A DNA stretch of 64,000 bases from Pyxidicoccus caerfyrddinensis (GTDB taxonomy: Bacteria > Myxococcota > Myxococcia > Myxococcales > Myxococcaceae). Below, in pieces: positions 23,339 through 31,983 of the stretch. The DNA is taken from positions 73,444 to 137,443 of the forward strand of contig NZ_JAAIYA010000012.1 of assembly GCF_010894405.1 (NCBI RefSeq), read 5' to 3'. The first letter of the stretch is position 1. Each line of letters begins with the position of its first letter. The position numbers and the translations under genes were made by a program. The notes under the pieces were generated by a model. The model did not search any database. It was not told the DNA's origin and saw only the letters and a list, made by a program, of their open reading frames with translations.

Positions 23339-25381
23339 ATGCCCGTGAAACACCGCCTGGCCAGCCATGGAGTGCTGGCCGCCCTGTCCTTCACCCTCGG
23401 CCTGGGCTGCGGCCCGGTGGAGGAGGAATCGTCCCTCCCCGTCGCCGCCCCGGAGCCCACCGCTGCCGCCACCCAGGCGCTCGCCGTCCCCGGCTTTGCG
23501 GAGCTGCACCACCACATGTTCGCGGAGGAGGCCTTCGGCGGCGGCTGGTTCCACGGCAGCCACCTGGGGACGCTCGCAAGCTGTGACGGCGGACTTCCGG
23601 AGAGCGACCACGCGCGGGTCCGCATGGACCTGAGCAACATGCTGGATTTGTGTCCCAACTCCGGCAGCGTGGACCTGAGCGGCGTGCCCATCCTCTCCGC
23701 GTTCTTCGGCATCGGCGGCGCGGTGGCCTCCGAGTACATCGGCAAGATTGAAGGCACCGAGGGCGACACCGGCATCCACCTGGGCCGCGCCACGGTGAAC
23801 ACGCAGTGGCCGCGCTGGGACACGATTGCGCATCAACAGTCGTGGCAGGGCTGGCTCAAGCAGGCGTACCAGGGCGGCATGTCCCTGGTGATGGTGTCGC
23901 TGGTCAGCAACGAGTTCCTCTGCAAGGCGCTGCCGTACGACAACATCAAGCGCCCGTGCGACGAGATGGCGGACGTGGAGCTGCAGCTCCAGATGGCGCG
24001 CACCTTCGACGCCAACAACGACTGGGTGGAGATTGCCCTGTCGCCCGCGCACGCGCGCACCATCATCAACTCCGGCCGGCTGGCGATGGTGCTCTCCATC
24101 GAGGCGAGCAAGCTGTTCGGCACGAAGGACTGGCGCACGGAGCTGGACCGCTTCTACGCGCTGGGCGTCCGCTCGCTCCAGCCGGTGCACCAGCTGGACA
24201 ACCGCTTCGGCGGCGCGGCGCTGCACAACCCCATCTTCCAGGCGGCGCAGTTCCTGGAGAACTGCCACATCGACTACGACTGCGGCGTGACGACGGACAC
24301 CTTCACGCTCGGCTTCGACGTGTACCGGGACGCCGCCGGCAACTGCCGCAACACCCGTGGCCTCACCGCGGACGGCAAGGCGCTGCTCCAGGCGATGATG
24401 TCCAAGGGCATGATCATCGACGTGGCGCACGTGTCCGAGAAGGGCCTGCAGGACGCCTATGCCGTGTCTCAGGCGAACGCGTACTACCCGCTGGTCATCT
24501 CTCACGGCCACTTCCGCGAGGTGATGAACCCCAAGCTGGCGGACGACGAGAAGACGACGCCCGCGTGGGCGGTGCGCTACGTGCGGCAGACGGGCGGCAT
24601 GTTCGGCCTGCGCACCGCGCATGACGAGACGCGCGCGTACACGAAGTCCGGCGTGGCCAACAACTGCCAGGGCTCCACGCGCTCGCTGGCGCAGGCGTAC
24701 GAGTTCGGCCGCCAGGGCCTCAAGGTCCCCATGGCCTTCGGCGCGGACCTCAACGGCTTCATCCAGCAGACGCGGCCGCGCTTCGGTGACAACGGCGCGT
24801 GCTCGGCGGGCTTCAAGGCGGAGGCGGACGCGCAGTCCCGTCAGCAGACGCTGGGCGGCCCGGCGCGCCTGGGCACCGGCTTCGACGAGTTCGGCCTCGC
24901 GCACGTGGGCATGCTGCCGGACCTCCTGAAGGACCTGGGCCGCGTGGGCGCCAACACCACCGCGCTGTCCGGTTCGTCGGAGTCCTTCCTGCGCACCTGG
25001 GAGCGCGCGTCCGGCACGCGCACCGGCATGGCGGACGCGGCGGCGGACATCGACACCACCGGCGTCGCCCCGTACGTGGACAAGGCCACCCGCGAGGCGG
25101 CGTACCCCGTGCTGTGCGGTGAGCACTACTCGCCGCAGTCCAAGGACCTGGGCCAGGCGTGCCGCTTCGACCAGGAGTGCGTCAACAACACCTGTAGCTC
25201 CGGCGACTGTGGCTCCGTCGGCATCTGCACCTGCAACAACGACGCGGAATGCGGCACCGGCCGGTACTGCGGCTACGCCCTCAACGAGGGGAAGTGCCAG
25301 AACAAGAAGGCGAAGGGCGCCTCCTGTCTGTACGGCCGGGAGTGCCTGTCCGGCTCGTGCAGCTGGCTGTCCTGCCGCTGA
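23339..25381 (+). CDS. Membrane-dipeptidase-like (M19) lipoprotein with Cys-rich tail
   Basis: A 680-residue lipoprotein (signal MPVKHRLASHGVLAALSFTL, Cys at 24). It resembles peptidase family M19 (renal dipeptidase). Several metal-site motifs can be placed: LSIEASKLFGTKDWRTELDRFYALGVRSL (bridging Glu), IIDVAHVSEKG and LVISHGHFR (histidines), and AFGADLNGF (Asp). The first motif, normally H-x-D, reads ELHHHMF (H57-H59), so one ligand is changed to His. The C-terminal 90 residues form a Cys-rich module (CRFDQECVNNTCSSGDCGS, CTCNNDAECGTGRYCG, CLYGRECLSGSCS) resembling Dickkopf/EB-type modules of myxobacterial surface proteins. GGGAG precedes the ATG. It may hydrolyse dipeptides or related amides at the cell surface; activity is unproven given the changed ligand. 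Confidence 0.8.
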   Translation: MPVKHRLASHGVLAALSFTLGLGCGPVEEESSLPVAAPEPTAAATQALAVPGFAELHHHMFAEEAFGGGWFHGSHLGTLASCDGGLPESDHARVRMDLSNMLDLCPNSGSVDLSGVPILSAFFGIGGAVASEYIGKIEGTEGDTGIHLGRATVNTQWPRWDTIAHQQSWQGWLKQAYQGGMSLVMVSLVSNEFLCKALPYDNIKRPCDEMADVELQLQMARTFDANNDWVEIALSPAHARTIINSGRLAMVLSIEASKLFGTKDWRTELDRFYALGVRSLQPVHQLDNRFGGAALHNPIFQAAQFLENCHIDYDCGVTTDTFTLGFDVYRDAAGNCRNTRGLTADGKALLQAMMSKGMIIDVAHVSEKGLQDAYAVSQANAYYPLVISHGHFREVMNPKLADDEKTTPAWAVRYVRQTGGMFGLRTAHDETRAYTKSGVANNCQGSTRSLAQAYEFGRQGLKVPMAFGADLNGFIQQTRPRFGDNGACSAGFKAEADAQSRQQTLGGPARLGTGFDEFGLAHVGMLPDLLKDLGRVGANTTALSGSSESFLRTWERASGTRTGMADAAADIDTTGVAPYVDKATREAAYPVLCGEHYSPQSKDLGQACRFDQECVNNTCSSGDCGSVGICTCNNDAECGTGRYCGYALNEGKCQNKKAKGASCLYGRECLSGSCSWLSCR

Positions 25382-25396
25382 AGCTCCGCGCTCGAA

Positions 25397-25425
25397 CCCT
25401 GGCCGGCCCACGAGGCCGGCCAGGG
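25397..25425. terminator. Terminator hairpin after the M19-like gene
   Basis: CCCTGGCCGGCC and GGCCGGCCAGGG are perfect 12-bp arms around a 5-base loop, 15 bases after the stop codon. No U-run follows, as is common in GC-rich genomes. Confidence 0.7.
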
Positions 25426-25537
25426 CCTCTCGCGCAGGCGACGCGCCGCGCTGTGTTCGCGGGGCGCCTGTCCGGCGTCGGGGCGTCCTGATGGTCGTTG
25501 CGCGGCGCAGTCATGGGGGGTAGGGAAACCACGCCCC

Positions 25538-28489
25538 ATGTCAGCGACTGCTCAACTGCTGGAAGCCGTCCGGAAGGAAGCAAAGCCGGGCATCTGGTCC
25601 AATGGCGTCAACCTCGCGCGCTCGGGAGCCGTGGTGCTCCAGTCGCAGAAGGCGGGCGAGCTGGAGTTGAGGGTGCGGGCGAAGGGCCGCCCCGTTGCCC
25701 TCACGGTGGTCCTCTACCCGAACGACGACGCCTGGGAGTGTGACTGCCCCAGCCTGGTGGACCCGTGCGAGCACGTCGTCGCGGCGGCCATCTCCATCCA
25801 GCAGGCGGAGAAGCAGGAGACGCCGCTGGAGACGGCGGCGGCCCGCTGGTCGCGCGTCGTGTACCACTTCACCCGCGCGGACGGCGGGCTGGAGCTGCGC
25901 CGGGCGCTCGCGCACGCGGACGGACGTGAGGAGCCCCTGGAGGGGAGCCTGACATCGCTGGTGGCTCAGCCCGCGAAGGCGGCGACGCTGCAGGTGGAAA
26001 ACGCGGACCTGCTCGCAGACCGCATCCTGGAGGCGCGCCGCACGCGCGGCACGCTGGCCCCGGAGACGCTGGAGGCCATCCTCAAGGTGCTGGAGAACGC
26101 GCGCAACGTGCTGCTCGACGGGCGCCCGGTGGCCGTGTCCGACGAGCCCGTCCTGCCCCGGGCCGTGGTGGAGGACCGGGCCCAGCAGATTGCCGTGACG
26201 GTGACGAAGGACCCGCGCGTGACGGAAGTCGTCAGCCCCGGCGTGGCGCTGTTCGGCGACGCGCTGGCCCGCCTGGGGGAGACGCAGATGACGGGCGCGT
26301 GGCTCCAGTCGCTGCCCATCGTCCGCACGTACTCGGTGGAGCAGGTGGGAGAGCTGACCGCGAAGATTCTCCCGGAACTGGGCCGCCGCATCCCCGTGGA
26401 CATGCGCAGCCGGCGCCTGCCTCGGCTGGACCGCGAGCTTCGGCCGCGCGTCCTGCTGGAGCTGAACCAGCTGGAATCGGGCCTGTCCGTGCTGCCCACG
26501 CTCGTGTACGGCGCGCCGCCCGCGGTGCGCATCGACAACGGGCGCATGGTGTACCTGCGCGGCGCGGTGCCGCTGCGCGACGAGGCCGCGGAGCAGCGCC
26601 TCATCCACCAGCTTCGCGACGAGCTGAACCTGGTGCCGGGGCGCCGGCTGACGGTGCAGGGCCCGGAGATGGTGCGCTGGGCGGACAAGCTCCGCCGGTG
26701 GCGCGGAGACCTGGCCGGCGACGCGGCGGGACTGGTGAGCCCGAACGTGAAGCTCCGCCCGCAGCTCCAGGTGCAGTCCGGCGTCACCGGGCAGGGCGTC
26801 CCCGACGTGAGCTTCACGCTGGAGTTCCAGGTGGAGGGCGCGAAGGGAGAAGTCAAAGCCGTGGACGCGGCCGCCGTCATCCGCGCGTGGACGGAGGGAC
26901 TGGGGCTGGTGCCGCTGGACGGTGGTGGCTGGGCGCCGCTGCCCCGGGCGTGGCTGGACAAGCACGGCCAGCGCGTGGCGGACCTGCTGGCCGCGCGACA
27001 GACGGACGGCAAGGTGTCCAACCATGCGCTGCCGGAGCTGACCGCGCTGTGCGAGACGCTGGAGCAGCCGCCTCCGCCGGGACTGGACAGGCTGGCGCCG
27101 CTCGTCTCCGGCTTCGAGAAGCTGCCGGCCCCGGTGCTGCCGCCGGAGCTCAACGCGACGCTGCGTCCCTATCAGCTCCAGGGCGTGAGCTGGCTGGGCT
27201 TCCTGCGCGGCGCGGGGCTGGGCGGCATCCTCGCGGACGACATGGGCCTCGGAAAGACGCTGCAGACGATTTGCGCGTTGGGGCCGGGCTCGCTCGTGGT
27301 GTGCCCCACCAGCGTGCTGCCGAACTGGGCCGCGGAGCTGAAGCGCTTCCGCCCGTCGCTCAAGGTCTGCGTGTACCACGGGCCCGGCCGCGCGCTGGAC
27401 GCGGCCGCGGACATCACGCTCACCACGTACTCCATCATGCGCCTGGACGCGGCCGTGCTGGGCGCGCGCACCTGGGACTCGCTGGTGCTGGACGAGGCGC
27501 AGGCCATCAAGAACCCGGAGAGCCAGGTGGCGCGCGCGGCCTTCGGCCTCAAGGCGAACTTCCGGCTCGCGCTCAGCGGAACCCCGCTGGAGAACCGGCT
27601 GGAGGAGTTGTGGAGCCTGATGCACTTCACCAACCCGGGCCTGCTCGGAGGGCGGAGGCACTTCCAGGACAAGGTGTCGCAGCCCATCTCGGAAGGGCGC
27701 ACCGACGCCGCGGAGGGCTTGCGCCGGAAGATTCGTCCCTTCGTCCTGCGGCGCCTCAAGCGCGACGTGGCGCCCGAGCTGCCGCCGCGCATCGAGTCGG
27801 TGATGCACGTGCAGCTGGATGAGCGCGAGCGCGCCGTCTACGACGCCATCATGGCCGCCACGCGCAAGGAAGTCGTGGCGCTGCTCAACGAGGGCGGCAG
27901 CGTGCTGAAGGCGCTGGAGGCGCTGCTCCGGCTGCGCCAGGCGGCCTGCCACCCGGCGCTCGTGCCGGGGCAGCGGGCCACTACGTCATCGAAGGTGGAG
28001 ACGTTGGTGGACGCGCTCGAGACCGCGGTGTCGGAGGGCCACAAGGCGCTCGTCTTCTCGCAGTGGACGTCGATGCTGGACCTCATCGAGCCGCAGCTCA
28101 AGGCGACGGGCATCACCTTCGAGCGGCTGGACGGCTCGACGCCCAACCGCGGTGAAATCACCACACGCTTCCAGTCCGACGGCGGCGCGCCGGTGCTGCT
28201 GATGTCGCTCAAGGCCGGTGGCACGGGCCTCAACCTCACGGCGGCGGACCACGTGTTCCTGGTGGACCCGTGGTGGAACCCGGCGGTGGAGGCCCAGGCG
28301 GCGGACCGCGCGCACCGCATCGGCCAGGAGCGGACGGTGATGGTGTACCGGCTCGTCTCACAGGGAACGGTGGAGGAGCGAATCCTGGGACTCCAGGAGA
28401 AGAAGCGCGCCATCTTCGAGGCGGCCCTGAGCGAGGCCTCCGCTGCGACGGCCATCACCCGTGAAGACCTGCTCGAGCTGTTCTCCTGA
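25538..28489 (+). CDS. SWIM zinc-finger SNF2-family helicase
   Basis: A 983-residue SWI2/SNF2 ATPase. The N-terminus carries a SWIM zinc finger (about 65-82: WECDCPSLVDPCEHVVA, pattern CxC...CxH), which binds nucleic acid or protein. A long middle region follows, then the motor: Walker A LADDMGLGKTLQTI (about 565), DEAQ Walker B (about 652), SGTPLENRLEELWSLMHF, and the C-terminal lobe with LVFSQWTSMLDLIEPQ, LMSLKAGGTGLNLTAADHVFLVDPWWNPAVEAQAADRAHRIGQ. All motor motifs are intact. These proteins translocate on double-stranded DNA in remodelling or repair. The stop is 9 bases before the phosphotransferase gene, so both may be on one transcript. The ATG at 25538 lies about 110 bases after a terminator hairpin. 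Confidence 0.93.
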   Translation: MSATAQLLEAVRKEAKPGIWSNGVNLARSGAVVLQSQKAGELELRVRAKGRPVALTVVLYPNDDAWECDCPSLVDPCEHVVAAAISIQQAEKQETPLETAAARWSRVVYHFTRADGGLELRRALAHADGREEPLEGSLTSLVAQPAKAATLQVENADLLADRILEARRTRGTLAPETLEAILKVLENARNVLLDGRPVAVSDEPVLPRAVVEDRAQQIAVTVTKDPRVTEVVSPGVALFGDALARLGETQMTGAWLQSLPIVRTYSVEQVGELTAKILPELGRRIPVDMRSRRLPRLDRELRPRVLLELNQLESGLSVLPTLVYGAPPAVRIDNGRMVYLRGAVPLRDEAAEQRLIHQLRDELNLVPGRRLTVQGPEMVRWADKLRRWRGDLAGDAAGLVSPNVKLRPQLQVQSGVTGQGVPDVSFTLEFQVEGAKGEVKAVDAAAVIRAWTEGLGLVPLDGGGWAPLPRAWLDKHGQRVADLLAARQTDGKVSNHALPELTALCETLEQPPPPGLDRLAPLVSGFEKLPAPVLPPELNATLRPYQLQGVSWLGFLRGAGLGGILADDMGLGKTLQTICALGPGSLVVCPTSVLPNWAAELKRFRPSLKVCVYHGPGRALDAAADITLTTYSIMRLDAAVLGARTWDSLVLDEAQAIKNPESQVARAAFGLKANFRLALSGTPLENRLEELWSLMHFTNPGLLGGRRHFQDKVSQPISEGRTDAAEGLRRKIRPFVLRRLKRDVAPELPPRIESVMHVQLDERERAVYDAIMAATRKEVVALLNEGGSVLKALEALLRLRQAACHPALVPGQRATTSSKVETLVDALETAVSEGHKALVFSQWTSMLDLIEPQLKATGITFERLDGSTPNRGEITTRFQSDGGAPVLLMSLKAGGTGLNLTAADHVFLVDPWWNPAVEAQAADRAHRIGQERTVMVYRLVSQGTVEERILGLQEKKRAIFEAALSEASAATAITREDLLELFS

Positions 28490-28498
28490 GGAGCGCCG

Positions 28499-31003
28499 AT
28501 GCTGACACTGCGCAGGACGCACGTCCGGCTGGGACAGAGTGCCACGGGCAAGACGGAGGCGATTCGCCTCGTCGGGCAGACGCTGGTGGACGAGGGCTTC
28601 GTCGAGCCCGGCTACATCGACAGCATGCTCCGCCGCGAGAAGGTCTCCGCGACGTACCTGGGGCACGGCATCGCCATCCCCCACGGCACGCCCGACGCGC
28701 GGGAGCTGGTGAAGCAGACCGGTGTCGTCGTCGTGCAGTTCCCGCGCGGTGTGGACTGGGGCGGGGACGGGCACGCGCGCATCGTCGTCGGCATCGCCGC
28801 GCGCTCGGATGAGCACCTCCAGGTGCTGGCCAACCTCACCGGCGTGCTCGGTGACGCGGCGAAGGCGGAGGAGCTGGCCCGGACGACCGACGTGGCCATC
28901 GTCGTCGCCACCCTCAACGGCGCTGGCGCTCCCGCGGAGACCGCGCCCACGCCGCTGGCCGGTGGGGGCTGCTTCATCGAGGTGACCTCGCCTGTGCCGC
29001 ATGGAATGCACGCGCGACCGTCCACCATGCTCGTGGAAGTGGCGAAGCGCTTCCGCAGCGACATCTCCGTCCGGTACGAGGGGAGGGCGGCCAACGCGAA
29101 GAGCCTGGTGACGCTGCTGTCGCTCGGCGCCACGGGCGGTGCCACGCTGACCATCAGCGCCGTGGGCGAGGACGCGCCGACGGCGCTGGCCGCCATCCGC
29201 GAGGCCTTCGACGAGGGGCTCGGCGAGGAGGTGGCCGCACCCCGGCCCGGCGCGCCGGAGCCCGTGGCGCTTCCCACCGCGCGGCTCGACTACGAGGGGA
29301 CGATGGTGGCCGGCATCTCCGCGTCGCCGGGCATCGCCGCCGGGCCGGTGTGGGCCTTCCAGCACGAGCGCCTGGAGGTGGCGGAGCGGGCGCCGGACTC
29401 GGTGGCCGAGCGCCGCCGGTTGGAGAAGGCCCTGGCCGGCGCGACGGCGGACCTCCAGAACCTGTACCAGGAGTTCCTCAAGAAGGCCGGCGCGCCCCGG
29501 GCCGCCATCTTCAAGGCCCACCAGGAGCTGCTGGACGACCCGGACATGGTGTCCGAGGCGCACGGCCATATCGACGCGGGGGCGAGCGCCGGCTGGGCGT
29601 GGCGCAGCGTCTACGAGGCCCGGGCCGGGGTGCTCGGCCGGCTCGCGGATCCGCTGCTCGCCGCGCGCGCGGGTGATTTGCGCGACGTGGGTCGCCGGGT
29701 GCTGCGCCTGCTGGCGGACGTGGTGGAGGGCGTGGCGACGCTGCCGGACCACCCCGTGGTGCTCTTGGCCGAGGACCTGGCCCCGTCGGACACCGCGAAG
29801 CTGGACCCGGCGATGGTGCTGGGCCTGTGCACCGTCGGAGGCGGGGCCACCTCGCACACGGCCATCATCGCCCGCTCGCTGGACATCCCCGCGGTGGTCG
29901 CCGCCGGGCCGGGGGTGATGGACCTGGCCAACGGGCAGGAGTGCATCCTCGACGGCAACGCTGGCGTCCTCGTCGTCAAGCCGTCCGCGAAGGACCGTGA
30001 GCGCGCGGCCACGCAGCGCGAGCGGGTGAAGGAGCAGCGCGAGGCCGAGAAGCTGGACCGCTACAAGCCCGCCATCACCCGTGACGGGCGCCGCGTGGAA
30101 GTGGCCGCGAACATCGGCTCCGCGAAGGACGCGGAGAAGGCCGTGAATGCCGGCGGCGAGGGCGTGGGGCTGATGCGCACGGAGTTCCTCTTCCTCCAGC
30201 GCGACGACCCGCCCGGCGAGGACGAGCAATACGAGGCCTACCGCACCATGGTGCGGGCCCTGAACGGGCTGCCCATCATCCTGCGCACGCTGGACATCGG
30301 CGGCGACAAGCAGGTGCCCTACCTGTCGCTGCCCGCGGAGGCCAACCCGTTCCTCGGCGTGCGCGGCATCCGCCTGTGCTTCGAGCGGGAGGACCTGTTC
30401 CGCACGCAGTTGCGCGCCATCATGCGCGCGTCCATGGAAGGGCCGGTGCGCATCATGTTCCCCATGGTGGCCACCCTCGGCGAGTTGCGCCGGGCGAAGG
30501 CCATCACCGAGGACGTGCGGCGCGAGGTGGGCGCGGCGCCCGTGGAGACGGGCATCATGATTGAGGTCCCCTCGGCGGTGATTCTCGCGGACCAGTTGGC
30601 GAAGGAGGTGTCCTTCTTCTCCATCGGCACCAACGACCTGACGCAGTACGTGCTGGCGATGGACCGCGAGCACCCCGTCCTCGCGTCGCAGGCGGACGGC
30701 GTCCACCCGGCGGTGCTCCGCATGGTCGACCTCACCGTGAAGGCCGCGCGCGCGGCCGGCATCTGGGTGGGCGCGTGTGGCGGCGTCGCCGGAGACCCGG
30801 CGGGAGCGATGACGCTGGCCGGGCTCGGAGTCACCGAGCTGAGCGTCGCCATCCCCACCATCCCCGCCATCAAGGCGCTGCTGCGCAGCGTGTCCATGGC
30901 GGATTTGGAGACGCTCGCGAGAAGGGCGCTCGCCTGTGACAACGCGGCGGACGTGCGGGCGCTGGTGCAGGGCCTGCTGGCCCGGACGGGGGTGGCCGCA
31001 TGA
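28499..31003 (+). CDS. fruB: Fused PTS EIIA(Fru)-HPr-EI multiphosphoryl transfer protein
   Basis: An 834-residue fusion carrying the whole soluble phosphorelay of the fructose phosphotransferase system. Phosphate passes from phosphoenolpyruvate to EI, then HPr, then EIIA, then the membrane EIIB. Residues 1-145: EIIA with H62 in GHGIAIPHGTPD. Residues about 155-245: HPr with H171 in PHGMHARPST and the conserved Ser region AKSLVTLLSLGA. Residues about 265-830: EI with H453 in GGGATSHTAIIARS, the PEP-binding barrel (GLMRTEFLF, MFPMVATL, FFSIGTNDLTQYVLAMDRE) and C760 in GACGGVAGD. All phosphorylation sites are present. It starts at ATG 28499 with GAGGAG upstream and overlaps fruK by ATGA. The self-contained relay means no separate HPr or EI is needed. 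Confidence 0.95.
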   Translation: MLTLRRTHVRLGQSATGKTEAIRLVGQTLVDEGFVEPGYIDSMLRREKVSATYLGHGIAIPHGTPDARELVKQTGVVVVQFPRGVDWGGDGHARIVVGIAARSDEHLQVLANLTGVLGDAAKAEELARTTDVAIVVATLNGAGAPAETAPTPLAGGGCFIEVTSPVPHGMHARPSTMLVEVAKRFRSDISVRYEGRAANAKSLVTLLSLGATGGATLTISAVGEDAPTALAAIREAFDEGLGEEVAAPRPGAPEPVALPTARLDYEGTMVAGISASPGIAAGPVWAFQHERLEVAERAPDSVAERRRLEKALAGATADLQNLYQEFLKKAGAPRAAIFKAHQELLDDPDMVSEAHGHIDAGASAGWAWRSVYEARAGVLGRLADPLLAARAGDLRDVGRRVLRLLADVVEGVATLPDHPVVLLAEDLAPSDTAKLDPAMVLGLCTVGGGATSHTAIIARSLDIPAVVAAGPGVMDLANGQECILDGNAGVLVVKPSAKDRERAATQRERVKEQREAEKLDRYKPAITRDGRRVEVAANIGSAKDAEKAVNAGGEGVGLMRTEFLFLQRDDPPGEDEQYEAYRTMVRALNGLPIILRTLDIGGDKQVPYLSLPAEANPFLGVRGIRLCFEREDLFRTQLRAIMRASMEGPVRIMFPMVATLGELRRAKAITEDVRREVGAAPVETGIMIEVPSAVILADQLAKEVSFFSIGTNDLTQYVLAMDREHPVLASQADGVHPAVLRMVDLTVKAARAAGIWVGACGGVAGDPAGAMTLAGLGVTELSVAIPTIPAIKALLRSVSMADLETLARRALACDNAADVRALVQGLLARTGVAA

Positions 31004-31956
31004 CGCCGACGAAGCCCGGCATCGTCACGGTGAGCCTCAACTCCGCCATCGACCAGACGCTCGACTGTCCCGGCTTCACCGCGGGCGCCGTCAACCGCGT
31101 GGCCTCCGAGACGCGCACGGCCGGTGGCAAGGCCATCAACGTCGCCGCCTTCCTCGCGGGAGGGCCCACGCCCGTCACCGCCACGGGCTTCCTGGGCACG
31201 GACAACGTCCAGGTCTTCGAGGCGCTGTTCCGCGAGCGCGGCATCCAGGACCGCTGCATGCGGCTGCCGGGCTCCAGCCGCGTCAACATCAAGGTGGTGG
31301 ACCGCGCGGGCGGCACCGTCACCGACCTCAACCTGCCGGGGCTGAGTGTCCCCAACGGCGCACTGGGCATGTTGACGGAGAAGTTGGAAGCGCTCGCTGC
31401 GGACAACGGCTGCTTCGTGCTCGCGGGCAGCCTGCCGGCCGGCGTGCCGGAGGACACCTACGCCACGCTGACGGCGCGGCTCCGGGCCCGGGGCGCGCTG
31501 GTGGTGGTGGACACCAGCGGCGCGCCGCTGAAGCACGCGGTGGCGGCGCGGCCGGACTTCGTGAAGCCGAACGCGCACGAGCTGTCCGAGCTGCTCGGCC
31601 GCTCGCTCCCGGACAGGGACGAGGTGGTGCGCGCGGCGCGGCAGCTCCAGGCGACGGGCATCTCGCTGGTGGTGGTGTCGCTGGGTGCGGACGGCGCCAT
31701 CTTCGTGGGCCCGGAGGGAGCGCTGCTGGCGGTGCCTCCCAAGGTGGAGGTCGCCAGCACGGTGGGGGCAGGGGACTCCATGGTGGCCGGTGTGCTGGCC
31801 GCGCGCCTCGCCGGGCGCAACCTGGAGGACTGTGCGCGGTACGGCACCGCCTTCGCCGCCGGCAAGCTGGTCCGTGTCGGTCCGGTGCCGCCGTCACCGG
31901 CGCGGGTGGAAGCGTTGATGCCCTACGTGGTCATTCATCCCCTGGCCAGTGCCTGA
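31000..31956 (+). CDS. fruK: 1-phosphofructokinase
   Basis: A 318-residue PfkB-family sugar kinase. Between the two transport genes of a fructose operon it is assigned as 1-phosphofructokinase, making fructose 1,6-bisphosphate from fructose 1-phosphate and ATP. Seen: the N-terminal VTVSLNSAIDQTLDCPGF, the substrate-binding AGGKAINVAAFLAGG, GSLPAGVPEDTYATL, PNAHELSELLG, and the second PfkB signature with catalytic D259 in STVGAGDSMVAGVLA. The start overlaps the fruB stop (ATGA), giving translational coupling. Length is normal. The final residues (MPYVVIHPLASA) are slightly longer than usual. Confidence 0.95.
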   Translation: MTPTKPGIVTVSLNSAIDQTLDCPGFTAGAVNRVASETRTAGGKAINVAAFLAGGPTPVTATGFLGTDNVQVFEALFRERGIQDRCMRLPGSSRVNIKVVDRAGGTVTDLNLPGLSVPNGALGMLTEKLEALAADNGCFVLAGSLPAGVPEDTYATLTARLRARGALVVVDTSGAPLKHAVAARPDFVKPNAHELSELLGRSLPDRDEVVRAARQLQATGISLVVVSLGADGAIFVGPEGALLAVPPKVEVASTVGAGDSMVAGVLAARLAGRNLEDCARYGTAFAAGKLVRVGPVPPSPARVEALMPYVVIHPLASA

Positions 31957-31983
31957 GCAGCGAGAGACGAGGAACGGACGACC

